A stretch of 64,000 bases of DNA, taken from contig CAZIPN010000006.1 of assembly GCA_964541225.1 (NCBI GenBank), positions 1-64,000 on the forward strand. The letters are read 5' to 3'. Each line of letters opens with the position of its first letter. The stretch's first letter is position 1. Origin of the DNA: CAZIPN01 sp964541225 (lineage in GTDB: Bacteria; Actinomycetota; Coriobacteriia; Anaerosomatales; JAAXUF01). This document shows positions 43,930-53,891 of the stretch, one piece after another. Made by a program: the position numbers and the translations under genes. The notes below the pieces were generated by a model. That model was not told where the DNA came from. It ran no database searches and worked only from the letters and a program-made list of their open reading frames with translations.

Positions 43930-46900
43930 ATGCCCAACCGCGAGGCCATGATCATCCGCCTGCACGCAGAGGGGCCGCGTCACTATTCCCGTGAGGACGG
44001 GCTGGCGGCCAGTCTGCGCAGCGTTCGCGGCGTTCGCCGCGTGGAAGCCTCTCACGACGACAGAATCATCACCATCTTCGCCGAGGACATGGGGTCGTTC
44101 GACAGCATCCTCAACACGATCGTGGAGGCGAACTTCGTTCCCGGAGGTCCCGAGGCAGTCCACTCCCCTTTGGGTGCGGCTGCCGTCGAACTTCCCATTC
44201 GCGCTGTTGAGCCAGGGCCCGAGGCGATCGCCGAGGCGGAAGCCGCAGTCGCAGCGGAGGCCGAGCGTGAACCCGCAATCGCGGCGGAGGCCGAGCCGAT
44301 AACAGAGCCGAAGCCGGAGCCGNNNNNNNNNNNNNNNNNNNNNNNNNNNNNNNNNNNNNNNNNNNNNNNNNNNNNNNNNNNNNNNNNNNNNNNNNNNNNN
44401 NNNNNNNNNNNNNNNNNNNNNNGAACCGGAGCCGGAACCGGAGCCCGAGCCGGAACCGGAGCCCGAGCGCGAGCCCGCGACTCCGTCCGGACAAGGACTC
44501 GGCGCCAAGCCTGGGGGCGCGTCAGTCTCGTGGCTCCGACGTGCGCCAGAATCACAGCCAGGGCCTGGAAGCGCGTTTGACGTGGCGATTGGCGGCGGGC
44601 CAGTCACCGAACCGCGTCCCGAACTGTCTGTGCATCAGGAGCCGACTCCCAAACCGACGCCAGACCTGAAGGTCGCGCCCTCATGGCTGAGACCAGAGCC
44701 CGGGCCACAGGTCGTGCAGACTCCAGAGCCAGAGCCAGAGCCAGAGGCCGAACCGGAACCAGAGCCAGAGGCCGCTGCGGAACCAGAACCAGAGCCAGAG
44801 CCAGAGCCAGAGGCCGAACCGGAACCAGAGGCCAAAGCCGAACCAACGCAGGAACCCGAGCGCAAGCCAGAGGTCGTGCAGACAGCAGAACCGAAACCGA
44901 CGCTGGAACCAGATACCGTACCGGAGCCGCGACCAGCTCTCGCTACGGAGCCGGTGTCAGAGCCAAACGCTCAACGGGGGCGTCCCAAGGACAGCGGTGC
45001 CGTGCCGACTCCAAGCCCTTGGCAGCGGCTCTCGGCGGCTCCTCCGTGGCGGAAGCAGCGAGAGCCGCAACCTGAAGTACAGAAGGCTCCGGACTCCACG
45101 TCCGCGCCGACACAAGTGCCGCCAGCGGAATTCCCGCTGCCAGCAGAGCGTCCTCCGACCCCCAAGGGACCGTTGCCGGTAGACCCCCCGCAATCGGAGA
45201 CATCAGCGCGCGTTGTGGACGAAGAGGCTACGCTCGAACCCGAGCCTGAACTGCTGTCTGCGGCTGAGTTGGAGCTGGAGCTCAAGCGGCATCCGGACGC
45301 GAAGCCCATAGTGCCTCCGCGGCCCGTTGCCTCAAACGAAGAGCCCAGACAGCTCCCTGGCACGAGTGGATCGATCGCGCCGATGCTGTCGACGACCTCG
45401 GGTGCGACCGAGATCTCGGCACTACATGATGCGAACTTCATGGTCGGGGGTATGACGTGTGCCTCGTGCGCCGCAATCATCGAGAAGGTGCTTGGCCGAA
45501 CCGCCGGTGTTGCTTCGGCGACAGTCAATCTGGCGACAGAGCGGCTGTCAGTCACCTACGACCCCGAGTTGGTCGACGTTGACGCCATTGTCGGCAAGGT
45601 CATCGAGGCTGGATACACCGCGACGCTCATTGACGACACTGAGGAGTCCACGGGGGTCAACGGGACGGTCAGACTTGGGCTGATTGGCATGGCCGACACT
45701 TCAAGCGCCGCGGCCGTAGAGAAAGTGTTGATGCAGGTGCCCGGCATGTCTCAAGTGTCAGTGAGTGTTGATTCCAACACCGCTACGGTCGAATTCGATC
45801 CTCGCCTCGTGGGCATTAGTGAGATGCTCGGTGCGTTGCGTGCCTCGGGGTATGACGCATTGGTCAGACCCGAGGTAATCCGTAGCACCACCAGCGCGCT
45901 GGACGTTCAGGCCGAAGAGCAGGCGAAGAAGCGAGACAGCGAGTCGCTCATGCTGTGGGTCTCGATCGCGCTCACGCTGCCGCTCTTCCTCATTGCGATG
46001 GTGCCGCCATTCGCGACGTACGTTCCGATCGGGCTCGCGTCGGTTCTAGCGGGGCTGACCAGCGGTGTCGTGGATCCCGACTGGGTCGGGAAGGTGCTGA
46101 TGTTTCTGCTCGCCACGCCGGTGCAGTTTGTTGTTGGGTGGCGCTTCTACCGCGGCGCGTTCCATGCCTTGCGGAGTCGTGCCGGAAACATGGACTTGCT
46201 CGTTGCGATTGGCACGTCTGCCGCGTATGTGTATAGCGTGGGGACGACCTTCATCCCCGCGCTGAGAGCGGAGCCGTCTTTCTACGAGACGAGCGCGTTG
46301 CTCATCACCTTCGTTCTGTTCGGCAAGCTGCTTGAGTCGCGAGCCAAGGGCCGCACCTCAGATGCGATGAAACAGTTGGTCGGTCTTGCCGCGAAAACGG
46401 CGCGGGTCGTGCGCGGCGCACAAGAGTATGACGTGCCGGTTGAAGACGTCATGGTGGGCGACGTTGTGGTCGTGCGTCCGGGCGAGAAGATCCCGGTCGA
46501 TGGCGTGATCGTCGAGGGTTCCTCGGCAGTTGACGAGTCGATGTTGACCGGAGAGGCCATGCCTGCGGAGAAGGGCGTGGGCGATGAGGTCACCGGCGCG
46601 ACCATCAACAAGTTCGGCAGCTTCAACTTCCGCGCGACCAGGGTCGGCGCAGCCACCAGGCTCGCGCAGATCATCAGGCTTGTTGAGGACGCGCAGGGCT
46701 CGAAAGCTCCAGTGCAACGTTTCGCGGATCGAATCAGCGCGGTCTTTGTGCCCGTGGTCATAGCTGCCGCCCTGCTCACGTTTCTGTTTTGGGCTCTCGT
46801 AGGTCCGATCGCCTTCGGGGCGCATCCCGATCCCAGCAAGGTATTCTTGATCTTCGCGCCGATAGTTGCGGCTGCTGCCGCGAACGGGTGGTGGACCGCG

Positions 46901-48031
46901 GCGCTGCTCGCCGGAATCGCGGTAGTCGTGATTGCGTGTCCGTGCGCGCTGGGGCTTGCCACGCCAACGGCGATCATGGTCGGCACCGGCCGAGGTGCCG
47001 AGAACGGCATCCTTATCAAGTCCGGAGAAGCGCTCGAGACCGCGCAGAAGATATCGGCGATCGTCTTCGACAAGACCGGCACACTGACCACGGGGCGGCC
47101 GGAGGTCACGGACATAGTGACTGCCGAGGAGATCGACGCGGTGCAGCTGCTCGGGATGGCTGCTGCACTGGAACGCAGCTCCGAGCACCCACTTGCGCAG
47201 GCAATCGTGCAACGCGCCGCCGTCGATGCAATCGAATTGCCAGCAACCAAGGAGTTCTCAGCGCTGCCAGGCAACGGTGTGACGGGGACGGTTCAAGGTC
47301 ATCGCATCACGCTCGGCAATCGACAGCTCATGGCTCGCGATCACATCGACATCTCGGCATTCGAGAAGCGGATGGCTGCTCTCGAGGACGAGGGCAAGAC
47401 CGTGACGTTGGTGGGCATGAACGGCCGCAAGGCGATCGGCATGATTGCGGTTGCCGACACACTCAAGCCCAATTCGACTGAAGCCGTCGCGCGTCTGCGC
47501 GACATGGGTGTTGCGGTGTTCATGATCACCGGCGACAACCGCCGGACTGCCGAGTCCATTGCCCATGAAGTCGGCGTTCGTCCAGAACGAGTGCTTGCTG
47601 AGGTACTGCCCGAGGACAAGGCCGCCGAGGTCGCGAAGCTGATGGAGCGCGGCATGACGGTGGCCATGGTTGGGGATGGCATCAACGACACTCCGGCGCT
47701 GGCGCAGTCTGATGTTGGGATTGCGATGGGCGCGGGAACGGATGTTGCAATCGAAACAGGCGGCATCGTCTTGATGAAAGACGATCTGCGCGATGTTGTG
47801 ACTGCCATCGAGCTGTCCCGCGCAACAATGCGCAAGATCCAGCAGAACTTCTTCTGGGCGCTTGGCTACAACACGATACTTGTGCCGGTGGCCGCAGTCG
47901 GTCTTCTATCACCGTTCCCGTGGATCGCGGGAGCCGCCATGGCGTTCTCGAGCGTAAGTGTCGTCACGAGTTCGCTCCTGCTGCGGCGCTTCCGTCCGAC
48001 GCTTGCCCAAACCAGGAAGCGGACTCTGTAG
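43930..48031 (+). CDS. copA: CopA-type copper-transporting P-type ATPase with a giant Glu-Pro linker; contains a 100-N assembly gap
   Basis: The ATG at 43930 (GGGGAGG upstream) is in frame up to the N run at 44323, and the frame after the run continues to 48031. Both edges fall on codon boundaries and the known bases total 1334 codons, so this is one gene of at least 1333 aa. The N-terminal domain (about 1-70) looks like an HMA fold without CxxC. A Glu-Pro-rich linker covers about 44226-45380. An HMA with GMTCASC (about 45449) and a second HMA-like domain with GMADTSS follow. The ATPase core has CPC (about 46938), DKTGT (about 47068), SEHPLAQ and GDGIND. Copper export is expected; the linker is highly unusual. 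Confidence 0.9.
44323..44422. other. Assembly gap (100 N) inside the Glu-Pro repeat of copA
   Basis: Exactly 100 Ns, a common placeholder for an unknown gap. It lies within GAxCCG-type repeats that would defeat short-read assembly. The true length should be a multiple of three, because the gene is in frame on both sides only if 100 is not the real size. Confidence 0.95.
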
Positions 48032-48078
48032 CGTCAACACGCTGACGGTCAGTGAAGATCAGACGCAGACGCGCCCAC

Positions 48079-48135
48079 TGAGCTGGGGCGCGAATGCGCG
48101 GAGCACGACAGAGGAGTACGCTTCGTCCCAGCTCA
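48079..48135 (+). ncRNA. Candidate structured RNA between copA and the repeat-protein gene
   Basis: TGAGCTGGG (48079-48087) and CCCAGCTCA (48127-48135) form a perfect 9-bp outer stem. A nested hairpin GCGC-GAAT-GCGC (48088-48099) stacks directly on it. No T-tract follows, so a terminator is less likely than a leader structure. The downstream start is about 82 bases further. No known family is recognised. Confidence 0.35.
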
Positions 48136-48216
48136 CAAAGGTGCTGACCCAGCGTTGGGGGCGTCGGGCAGCTTGGTTCTCAAGCACAGGGGGTCGACCG
48201 TATCCGAAACCGGTGG

Positions 48217-49101
48217 TTGACAAAGCGGGTTGGCATGGCGGCGCTGCTCGTCGCCGAAGTCGGCGTGCTCGCGCTTGTGGCGTGGTCCGCAAGCGCGCGG
48301 CCGACGTTTGGCGTCTTCGTTCGTGAGGGCGCGGCGAGCATTAGCGTGTCCGATCAGCGCAACGTCGTTCATGACATCACAGTCGACCGAGTTGTGTCAC
48401 CGGTGCCTGGCTGGCTGCTGGTGCAAGCGGATGGCAACCAGGGGGTACCAGACGGGATCATCGGCAGCCGTTGGATTCCTGCCGGTGAATCGCAGAAGGT
48501 GAGCATTGCCGTCGGGCCAGCGCCATTGCCGAAGCGGATCTATGTGACGCTGCTGGCGGACCTCGGCAAGCCGCACGTCTTGGAGTACGCCGCGTCCAGT
48601 CATTCCACGACAGCGGCGGGCGGAATCGGGTCGATCTTCGAGACCAAAGGAGTTGCTGGCGCCAACACCATCAAGGACAAGCCAGTGATCGCCGGCGGTT
48701 CGCCGGTCACGGCGCATGTCGACATGCTACCGCTGAACTTCGCCGTTGGGCCGTCTCAGGCCTACATCTCCGAATCGACGAGGACGTTGGATGCCACCAC
48801 CGTGGTGATCCCACGCATCGTTGCGCCGGCGCAGTCATGGGTCTCCCTGAACTTGGAGGCTGCGTCGGGACAGACCGGTGGCGTGCTCGGCACGAAACTT
48901 GTTGCTCCAGGAGAGCACAAGAACGTAGTCGTGCCGCTCAACGTGCGACTTGGGCCGAGCCCAGTGATCGCGACGCTTCATGTCGATCTCGGCACTCTAG
49001 GCCGTTTCGACTTCTCGCCGCTTGACCTCGGGGACAGTCTCGACCAGCCCTATGTTGCAGGTGGGCGCACGGTGTCGGCACCTGTGCACTACTCGCAGTA
49101 G
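48217..49101 (+). CDS. Exported protein with two DUF7282-like repeats
   Basis: The start is uncertain: TTG at 48217 gives a basic n-region (TKRVG) before the hydrophobic segment and 294 aa, while an ATG at 48235 removes it. Residues 7-27 form a signal or anchor. Two similar domains follow: one around DITVDRVVSPVPGWLLVQAD with GIIGSRWIPAGE, and one around TVVIPRIVAPAQSWVSLNLE with GVLGTKLVAPGE. The pattern resembles DUF7282, better known from halophilic archaea, predicted beta-sandwich and extracytoplasmic. Function unknown. It follows copA by 185 bases, with a possible RNA structure between. Confidence 0.65.
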   Translation: MTKRVGMAALLVAEVGVLALVAWSASARPTFGVFVREGAASISVSDQRNVVHDITVDRVVSPVPGWLLVQADGNQGVPDGIIGSRWIPAGESQKVSIAVGPAPLPKRIYVTLLADLGKPHVLEYAASSHSTTAAGGIGSIFETKGVAGANTIKDKPVIAGGSPVTAHVDMLPLNFAVGPSQAYISESTRTLDATTVVIPRIVAPAQSWVSLNLEAASGQTGGVLGTKLVAPGEHKNVVVPLNVRLGPSPVIATLHVDLGTLGRFDFSPLDLGDSLDQPYVAGGRTVSAPVHYSQ

Positions 49102-49121
49102 TCGCACATCTCGGAGGCGTT

Positions 49122-49748
49122 ATGCGGATTGTGATCTTTGGAGCGGCCGGGCGAACCGGTGCGCTCATTGTCGGCAAGGCGTTGGGTCACGGACATGACG
49201 TGGTGGCATTCCTGCACAACTCCAACCTTGCGATTCAGCACGAGCGTCTCACGAAGGTTGTCGGCGATGTGCGTGATCTTGCGTCGGTGCGGGAAGCTCT
49301 CGTAGGGGCGGACGCCGTGGTGTTCGCTCTCTCTTCGAACTCGGGCGCTCGGTCCAGAATTCATGAAGCGGGAATAGCCAATGTCATTCAGTCAATGGCC
49401 GAGAATGGCGTTCGCAGACTGGCAGTCATCAGCGCCGCGGGAACGTTTGACCGCGGCAGCCGCCGCCTGTCGGCCGCATACCGCTTGCTGATCGCCACCA
49501 CTCTGCACAGGACCTACGACGATCTCGAAGCAATGGAACGACGCGTGATGGCAAGCGATCTGGCGTGGGCGATCGTCCGGCCCTATGGGTTGTCAGATGC
49601 TCCGGCATCAGGCCACTACCGAATGTCGCTCGATGGCTCGTTGCTTCCCAAGGCCGGGCGAATCTCACGAGCCGACGTCGCTTCCATTCTCGTGAAGGCG
49701 ATCGAGACGGACACGTACTACCGCCGAGCAGTCGTCGTAGCAAGCTGA
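49122..49748 (+). CDS. NAD(P)-binding Rossmann protein (SDR atypical, NmrA/HSCARG-like)
   Basis: The ATG at 49122 (CGGAGG four bases upstream) gives 208 aa. The N-terminal IFGAAGRTG is an atypical-SDR dinucleotide-binding motif. The later GVRRLAVISAAGTF and LAWAIVRPYGLSD segments are typical of the NAD(P)-binding family PF13460. There is no complete Tyr-x-x-x-Lys active site, so it may be a sensor or reductase with an unknown partner. It lies 20 bases downstream of the repeat-protein gene. Confidence 0.82.
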   Translation: MRIVIFGAAGRTGALIVGKALGHGHDVVAFLHNSNLAIQHERLTKVVGDVRDLASVREALVGADAVVFALSSNSGARSRIHEAGIANVIQSMAENGVRRLAVISAAGTFDRGSRRLSAAYRLLIATTLHRTYDDLEAMERRVMASDLAWAIVRPYGLSDAPASGHYRMSLDGSLLPKAGRISRADVASILVKAIETDTYYRRAVVVAS

Positions 49749-49862
49749 TACGCGCCGCACCGCAGCGCTACATCGTGATAGAGTGATGGAGCGCAGAGAC
49801 GTCGCCATCCCGCGCTTTCGATGCAGCACACCAGGATTCCCTATCCACATGTGGAGGCTTAC

Positions 49863-50735
49863 ATGCTGTCGATTGCACTTCCCAAAGGATCATTGGAGGA
49901 GCAGACGCTTCTGCTGTTCTCTCAGGCCGATCTCGAAGTCAAGAAATCGGCGCGCCAGTACAATCCCGTCATCTCCGATCCCCGGGTCGGCAAGGTCAAG
50001 ATTCTGCGCCCACAGGAGATCCCGGGCTACGTGCAAGACGGCTACTTCGATCTCGGCATTTCGGGGCACGACTGGGTGACCGAGTCGGGCGCTGACGTGG
50101 TCGAAGTCGCCGAGCTGCCATACGCCAAGACGGGCACCGGTTTTGTGAGCATGGTCTTGGCAGTGCCGCAGGACTCACCGATATCCAACGCCAAGGAAAT
50201 CGCACCGGGTAGCAGAATCACAACGGAGTTTCCCAGGGTCACGAAGGCGTTCTTCGAGGATCTCGGCATCCCCGTAGAAGTGCATTTCAGCTACGGTGCC
50301 ACGGAGGCCAAGGTGCCGGAGATGATGGACGCCCTCGTTGACCTGACTGAGACAGGGTCAACGCTTCGCCGAAATGGCTTGAAGATCGTCGACACCGTGC
50401 TGACCTCGACGACGCGTCTGTTGGCCAGCCACGAGGCGTGGAATGACCCCGAGAAGCGGCGCCAGATCGAGGAGATCCGCACCCTTCTTCTCGGCGTGAT
50501 CGAGGCGCGTGGGAAGGTGCTCCTCAACATGAATGTTGCGCACGATAAGCTCGACTCGGTGATCGCTCAACTTCCAGCCATGAAGCGCCCCACGGTCGCG
50601 AAGCTCCATGGATCAGAGGACTATGAAATCTCGACAGTCGCCGAGAAGAACACTGTCAACGTGCTAATTCCCGCGCTGAAAGCTGCTGGTGCGGAAGACA
50701 TTTTGGAGATGCCGATTAGCAAGATAGTGCGCTAG
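49863..50735 (+). CDS. hisG: ATP phosphoribosyltransferase, long form
   Basis: The ATG at 49863 (GTGGAGG five bases upstream) gives 290 aa, the long HisG form that does not need HisZ. IALPKGSLEEQTLLLF starts the catalytic domain. DLGISGHDWVTESGAD and DLTETGSTLRRNGLKIVD are substrate-binding blocks. The C-terminal ACT-like domain (about 213-290) includes the histidine-feedback region. It makes PR-ATP in the first step of histidine synthesis. No other his gene is adjacent. A bidirectional hairpin follows. Confidence 0.97.
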   Translation: MLSIALPKGSLEEQTLLLFSQADLEVKKSARQYNPVISDPRVGKVKILRPQEIPGYVQDGYFDLGISGHDWVTESGADVVEVAELPYAKTGTGFVSMVLAVPQDSPISNAKEIAPGSRITTEFPRVTKAFFEDLGIPVEVHFSYGATEAKVPEMMDALVDLTETGSTLRRNGLKIVDTVLTSTTRLLASHEAWNDPEKRRQIEEIRTLLLGVIEARGKVLLNMNVAHDKLDSVIAQLPAMKRPTVAKLHGSEDYEISTVAEKNTVNVLIPALKAAGAEDILEMPISKIVR

Positions 50736-50766
50736 AGCGGGTTGCCGGACTCGCTCACGCGCAAAG

Positions 50767-50799
50767 AAGGTCCCGGAGGCATCTCGCTTCCGGGACCTT
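50767..50799. terminator. Bidirectional terminator hairpin between hisG and rubrerythrin
   Basis: AAGGTCCCGGA (50767-50777) pairs with TCCGGGACCTT (50789-50799), 11 perfect pairs around an 11-base loop. TTGTCGT follows on the plus strand and TTC-rich sequence on the minus strand. The genes on either side are convergent. Confidence 0.75.
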
Positions 50800-50827
50800 G
50801 TCGTGACCCAGCAGAGTTCGTCGCAGT

Positions 50828-51403
50828 CTAGTAGCCCTCGCACAGCAGCTCGTAGTACGCCTGCGGATGCTTGCACGCCGGACACACGTCCGGTGCTTCA
50901 CTGCCCTCATGCACGTAGCCGCAGTTGCGGCAGATCCACTTCGTGGGCTGTGCCTTCTTGAAGACGCTGTCGCTCTTGATGTTGGCGAGCAACCGGTTAT
51001 ATCGGTCCTCGTGATGCACCTCGACCTTGGCAATCTCGCGGAAGGACGTCGCAATGTCTAGAAATCCCTCTGCTTGGGCGACGGTGGCGAACTCCGGATA
51101 GAGGGTTCCCCACTCCAGCTTCTCTCCAGCTGCGGCGGCCGCGAGGTTCTCGGCAGTCGTGCCGATAACGCCTGCGGGGTAGGAAGCGGTGATTTCGACG
51201 TCGCCGCCCTCAAGGTACTTGAAGAAGACCTTCGCGTGCTCACGCTCGTTCTCGGCGGTCTCCAAGAAGATCCCCGCGATCTGCTCAAAGCCCTCCTTCT
51301 TGGCGGCACTGGCGAAGTATGTGTAGCGATTGCGGGCTTGGGACTCCCCTGCAAACGCCTTCAGTAGATTCTGCTCGGTACTGCTTCCCTTGACAGTGGC
51401 CAT
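50828..51403 (-). CDS. Rubrerythrin
   Basis: The ATG at 51403 (AAGGGA upstream) gives 191 aa, the usual length. The ferritin-like diiron domain (1-145) has E20, the E53-x-x-H56 pair in ENEREH, and EVHHEDRY near 128-134. The C-terminal rubredoxin domain has C158/C161 and C174/C177. It reduces hydrogen peroxide in anaerobes. No gene for a cognate reductase is adjacent. It points to an anaerobic or microaerobic lifestyle. Confidence 0.97.
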   Translation of the reverse strand: MATVKGSSTEQNLLKAFAGESQARNRYTYFASAAKKEGFEQIAGIFLETAENEREHAKVFFKYLEGGDVEITASYPAGVIGTTAENLAAAAAGEKLEWGTLYPEFATVAQAEGFLDIATSFREIAKVEVHHEDRYNRLLANIKSDSVFKKAQPTKWICRNCGYVHEGSEAPDVCPACKHPQAYYELLCEGY

Positions 51404-51475
51404 CGCGGTTCCCTTCTTGTCGAGTCGAATCGATGCTTGGCACAACGTGCCCGCTTGCACAACACGCCAAACGCC

Positions 51476-52780
51476 TCAGGACGTTTGTCCAACGTACCAG
51501 TCGGCCCGCGTTGGAGGTAGGCCTGAATGTCCCCCGCGCGGCTTGAGCAGGAGGCTCTGACACACACCAATGGAGCCGTGCTCGAAGTTGTAGGCGCTGC
51601 CAGCCATGTAGAGGAGCCAGACGCGGTAGGTGATTTCGCTTGTGGAATCGATCGCCTCGTCGCGACGCGACCGAAGGTTGCTCACCCAATGTCGCAATGT
51701 GGCAGCGTAGTGTTCGCGGAGGTTCTCGACATCGCGGACCTCAAGACCAGCACGTTCGGCTTCTGTGAGCATCGCCGAGATTGGAACCAGTTCACCGTCG
51801 GGGAAGACATAGCGGTGCATGAAGCCGCCCTTGCGGGGGGACGGCGTGGTGCCCCATGCGGCGGTGATTCCATGGTTGAGGAACACGCCTCCATCCTTGA
51901 GCAGGCGAAAAGCCTGCCCGAAGTAGTCTGGGAGGTTCGTCGCACCCACATGCTCCACCATTCCGACGCTCGTAATCGCGTCGAACTCGCCCTGCAGTTC
52001 GCGGTAGTCTCGTACTTCTGCACGCACTGAGTCTGCGAGACCTGCTCGCCGGAAACGAGCGTTGGCTTCGCGCGCTTGGGGCTCGGAGAGGGTAACTCCG
52101 AGTCCCTGCACACCGAAATGGTCGGCAGCGTACTCAAGCAGGCCGCCCCATCCGCAGCCGATATCAAGCAGACGATCGCCAGGCGTCAAGCGAAGCTTCC
52201 GGCAGATGTGCTCGAGCTTGGCCTCCTGGGCAGTCTCGAGATCGTGATCCGGGCGTTCGAAGTAGCCGCACGAGTACTGCATCCGACTGTCCAGCCAGTG
52301 CTGGTAGAAGTCGGTCGGCACATTGTAGTGGTGCTGGACGCTTTCTCGATCCCGTCGCAGCGAGTGCAGGGCACCCGAAGGAGACGCGGCACCTTCGCGA
52401 TTCGTACGCGAGGGCGCAGCCGGAAGTCGCAGCAACAATCGCATGAGTCGGCCAAGTCGCCGAGGCTGACGCCACTGCGAGTCCAGCGCCGGCATCAGTG
52501 CCTCGAACACAGCCTCAAGGTCGCCCTCGACATCGACATCTCCGAAGATGAAAGCCTCACCTGCGGCAAGGTCGCCGGGAGGCCACAACATGCTTCTCAG
52601 CGACCATGGATAGCGCAGCAGCACGGTTGCTGGCGCGTCAGGCGCGCCCAGAGATGTCCCGTCCCAGAATCGCACCTTGACTCCCCATGACGTGCTGGGT
52701 CCCAGAAGTTCCTCGATTAGTGCCACGCTGGTCGCGACCGCATCGCGAGATCTCAACGCGACAGGCGATTCGACAGCCAT
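51476..52780 (-). CDS. cfa: Cyclopropane-fatty-acyl-phospholipid synthase family methyltransferase
   Basis: The ATG at 52780, with AAGGAGG five bases upstream, gives 434 aa. The N-terminal region (1-140) is the lipid-docking domain. Cys171 in MQYSCGYF is the conserved cysteine of the family. The SAM-binding LLDIGCGWGGLLEY is at about 204-217. SVGMVEHVGATNLPDYF and the late GGFMHRYVFPDGELVP blocks are characteristic. It adds a methylene bridge to membrane unsaturated fatty acids. It lies 72 bases upstream of the rubrerythrin start on the same strand. Confidence 0.94.
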   Translation of the reverse strand: MAVESPVALRSRDAVATSVALIEELLGPSTSWGVKVRFWDGTSLGAPDAPATVLLRYPWSLRSMLWPPGDLAAGEAFIFGDVDVEGDLEAVFEALMPALDSQWRQPRRLGRLMRLLLRLPAAPSRTNREGAASPSGALHSLRRDRESVQHHYNVPTDFYQHWLDSRMQYSCGYFERPDHDLETAQEAKLEHICRKLRLTPGDRLLDIGCGWGGLLEYAADHFGVQGLGVTLSEPQAREANARFRRAGLADSVRAEVRDYRELQGEFDAITSVGMVEHVGATNLPDYFGQAFRLLKDGGVFLNHGITAAWGTTPSPRKGGFMHRYVFPDGELVPISAMLTEAERAGLEVRDVENLREHYAATLRHWVSNLRSRRDEAIDSTSEITYRVWLLYMAGSAYNFEHGSIGVCQSLLLKPRGGHSGLPPTRADWYVGQTS

Positions 52781-52888
52781 CACCGCCTCCTTCCCATCTC
52801 GATGCTTGGAGATACCCACATCGGCCGCCGGTGCATTGGGGGAAGTCCTAGAACATGGAGGATGGGTGCTTGGCGCTGCTTGTAGTCG

Positions 52889-53737
52889 CTAGTACGCGCC
52901 CTCTCGTTCGAGCAGCTTGTGTTTGCGGGCCAGTCCCCACCGATAGCCGGTGAGGGAGCCGTCGGCGCCAATGACGCGATGACACGGGATCAGCACCGCC
53001 GCGGGGTTGGCGCCACACGCCGCAGCCACGGCCCGAGCTGCGCTCGGTCGTCCTATGGCGGCCGCGAGCTGAGAGTATGTGACGGTTTCTCCAGCCCGGA
53101 TCTGGCGCAGAGCGGCCCACACGTGTTGCTGGAAGACGGTGCCGCGCACGTCAAGTGGTACGTCTGCCGCATCGCTGGCTTGTGGGTCGTCCACGAGCGC
53201 CACCACGGCTTTGACCCACGCCCACGCTTCTTCGCCGGCTGCCTCGACCGTAGCCAGAGGGAATCGCTCGGCAGTCTCTGCGATGAGTTCCGCGTCGGTG
53301 TTGCCGAATGCCACGAGACACACGCCGCGCTCGGTGGTGGCGACGAGAAGACGCCCGAGCGACGTGTCGACGACCGAGTAGCGGATCGTCTCATCGGGGG
53401 CGCCACGACGCGCCGCCGCAGGTGTCATGCCGAGGAGTTCGGTGCTGCGCTCGTAGACTCGGCTCGCCGAGCCGAACCCGCTGTCGTGAATCGCATCAGC
53501 AACCTCGTGACCTGCGGCAAGTTGCCTTCGGAGCCGTTCGGCTCGGCGAGCGTCGGCGTATGCCCTGGGCGTGATACCGACTCGCGCAACGAATTCGCGG
53601 CGAAGATGGGACGCCGAGATGTGCGCCGCTGACGCTAGCGCGTCTAGCGACGGGGGGCGCTGGCCATCGTTGACTGCCTCGTCGATAGCGCGAGTGGTCT
53701 GGCTGATGATGGCGGCGATGGGACTGTCGGCGATCAC
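52889..53737 (-). CDS. AraC-type HTH fused to an O6-alkylguanine-DNA alkyltransferase (Ada-like, without the N-terminal Cys domain)
   Basis: A GTG at 53737 has AAGGA seven bases upstream and gives 282 aa; an upstream GTG at 53770 lacks a site. Residues about 15-105 are an AraC-type helix-turn-helix (LASAAHISASHLRREFV). Residues about 115-282 form the alkyltransferase, with acceptor Cys252 in PCHRV. The N-terminal Ada phosphotriester domain, the usual methylation sensor, is missing. It repairs O6-alkylguanine; how the HTH is activated is unclear. It diverges from the aldo/keto reductase gene. Confidence 0.9.
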   Translation of the reverse strand: MIADSPIAAIISQTTRAIDEAVNDGQRPPSLDALASAAHISASHLRREFVARVGITPRAYADARRAERLRRQLAAGHEVADAIHDSGFGSASRVYERSTELLGMTPAAARRGAPDETIRYSVVDTSLGRLLVATTERGVCLVAFGNTDAELIAETAERFPLATVEAAGEEAWAWVKAVVALVDDPQASDAADVPLDVRGTVFQQHVWAALRQIRAGETVTYSQLAAAIGRPSAARAVAAACGANPAAVLIPCHRVIGADGSLTGYRWGLARKHKLLEREGAY

Positions 53738-53891
53738 AACGTGTTCCTTGTGCAGTAGGGAGCGGATCACGGTGAGTGTATGGCGCGACGACCGTCACCG
53801 CCATCCGATTCCTGCCATCCTTGTTTCCGAACGATTGATACTCGAAGTCCAAGGTGGATACAAACCAATACAACGGTCGAGAGGATATTTA

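Noticed and set aside
44323..44600. An apparent frameshift splitting copA into two genes
   Set aside because: The frame change comes only from the arbitrary 100-N length. Both sides reach the gap on codon boundaries within the same Glu-Pro repeat.
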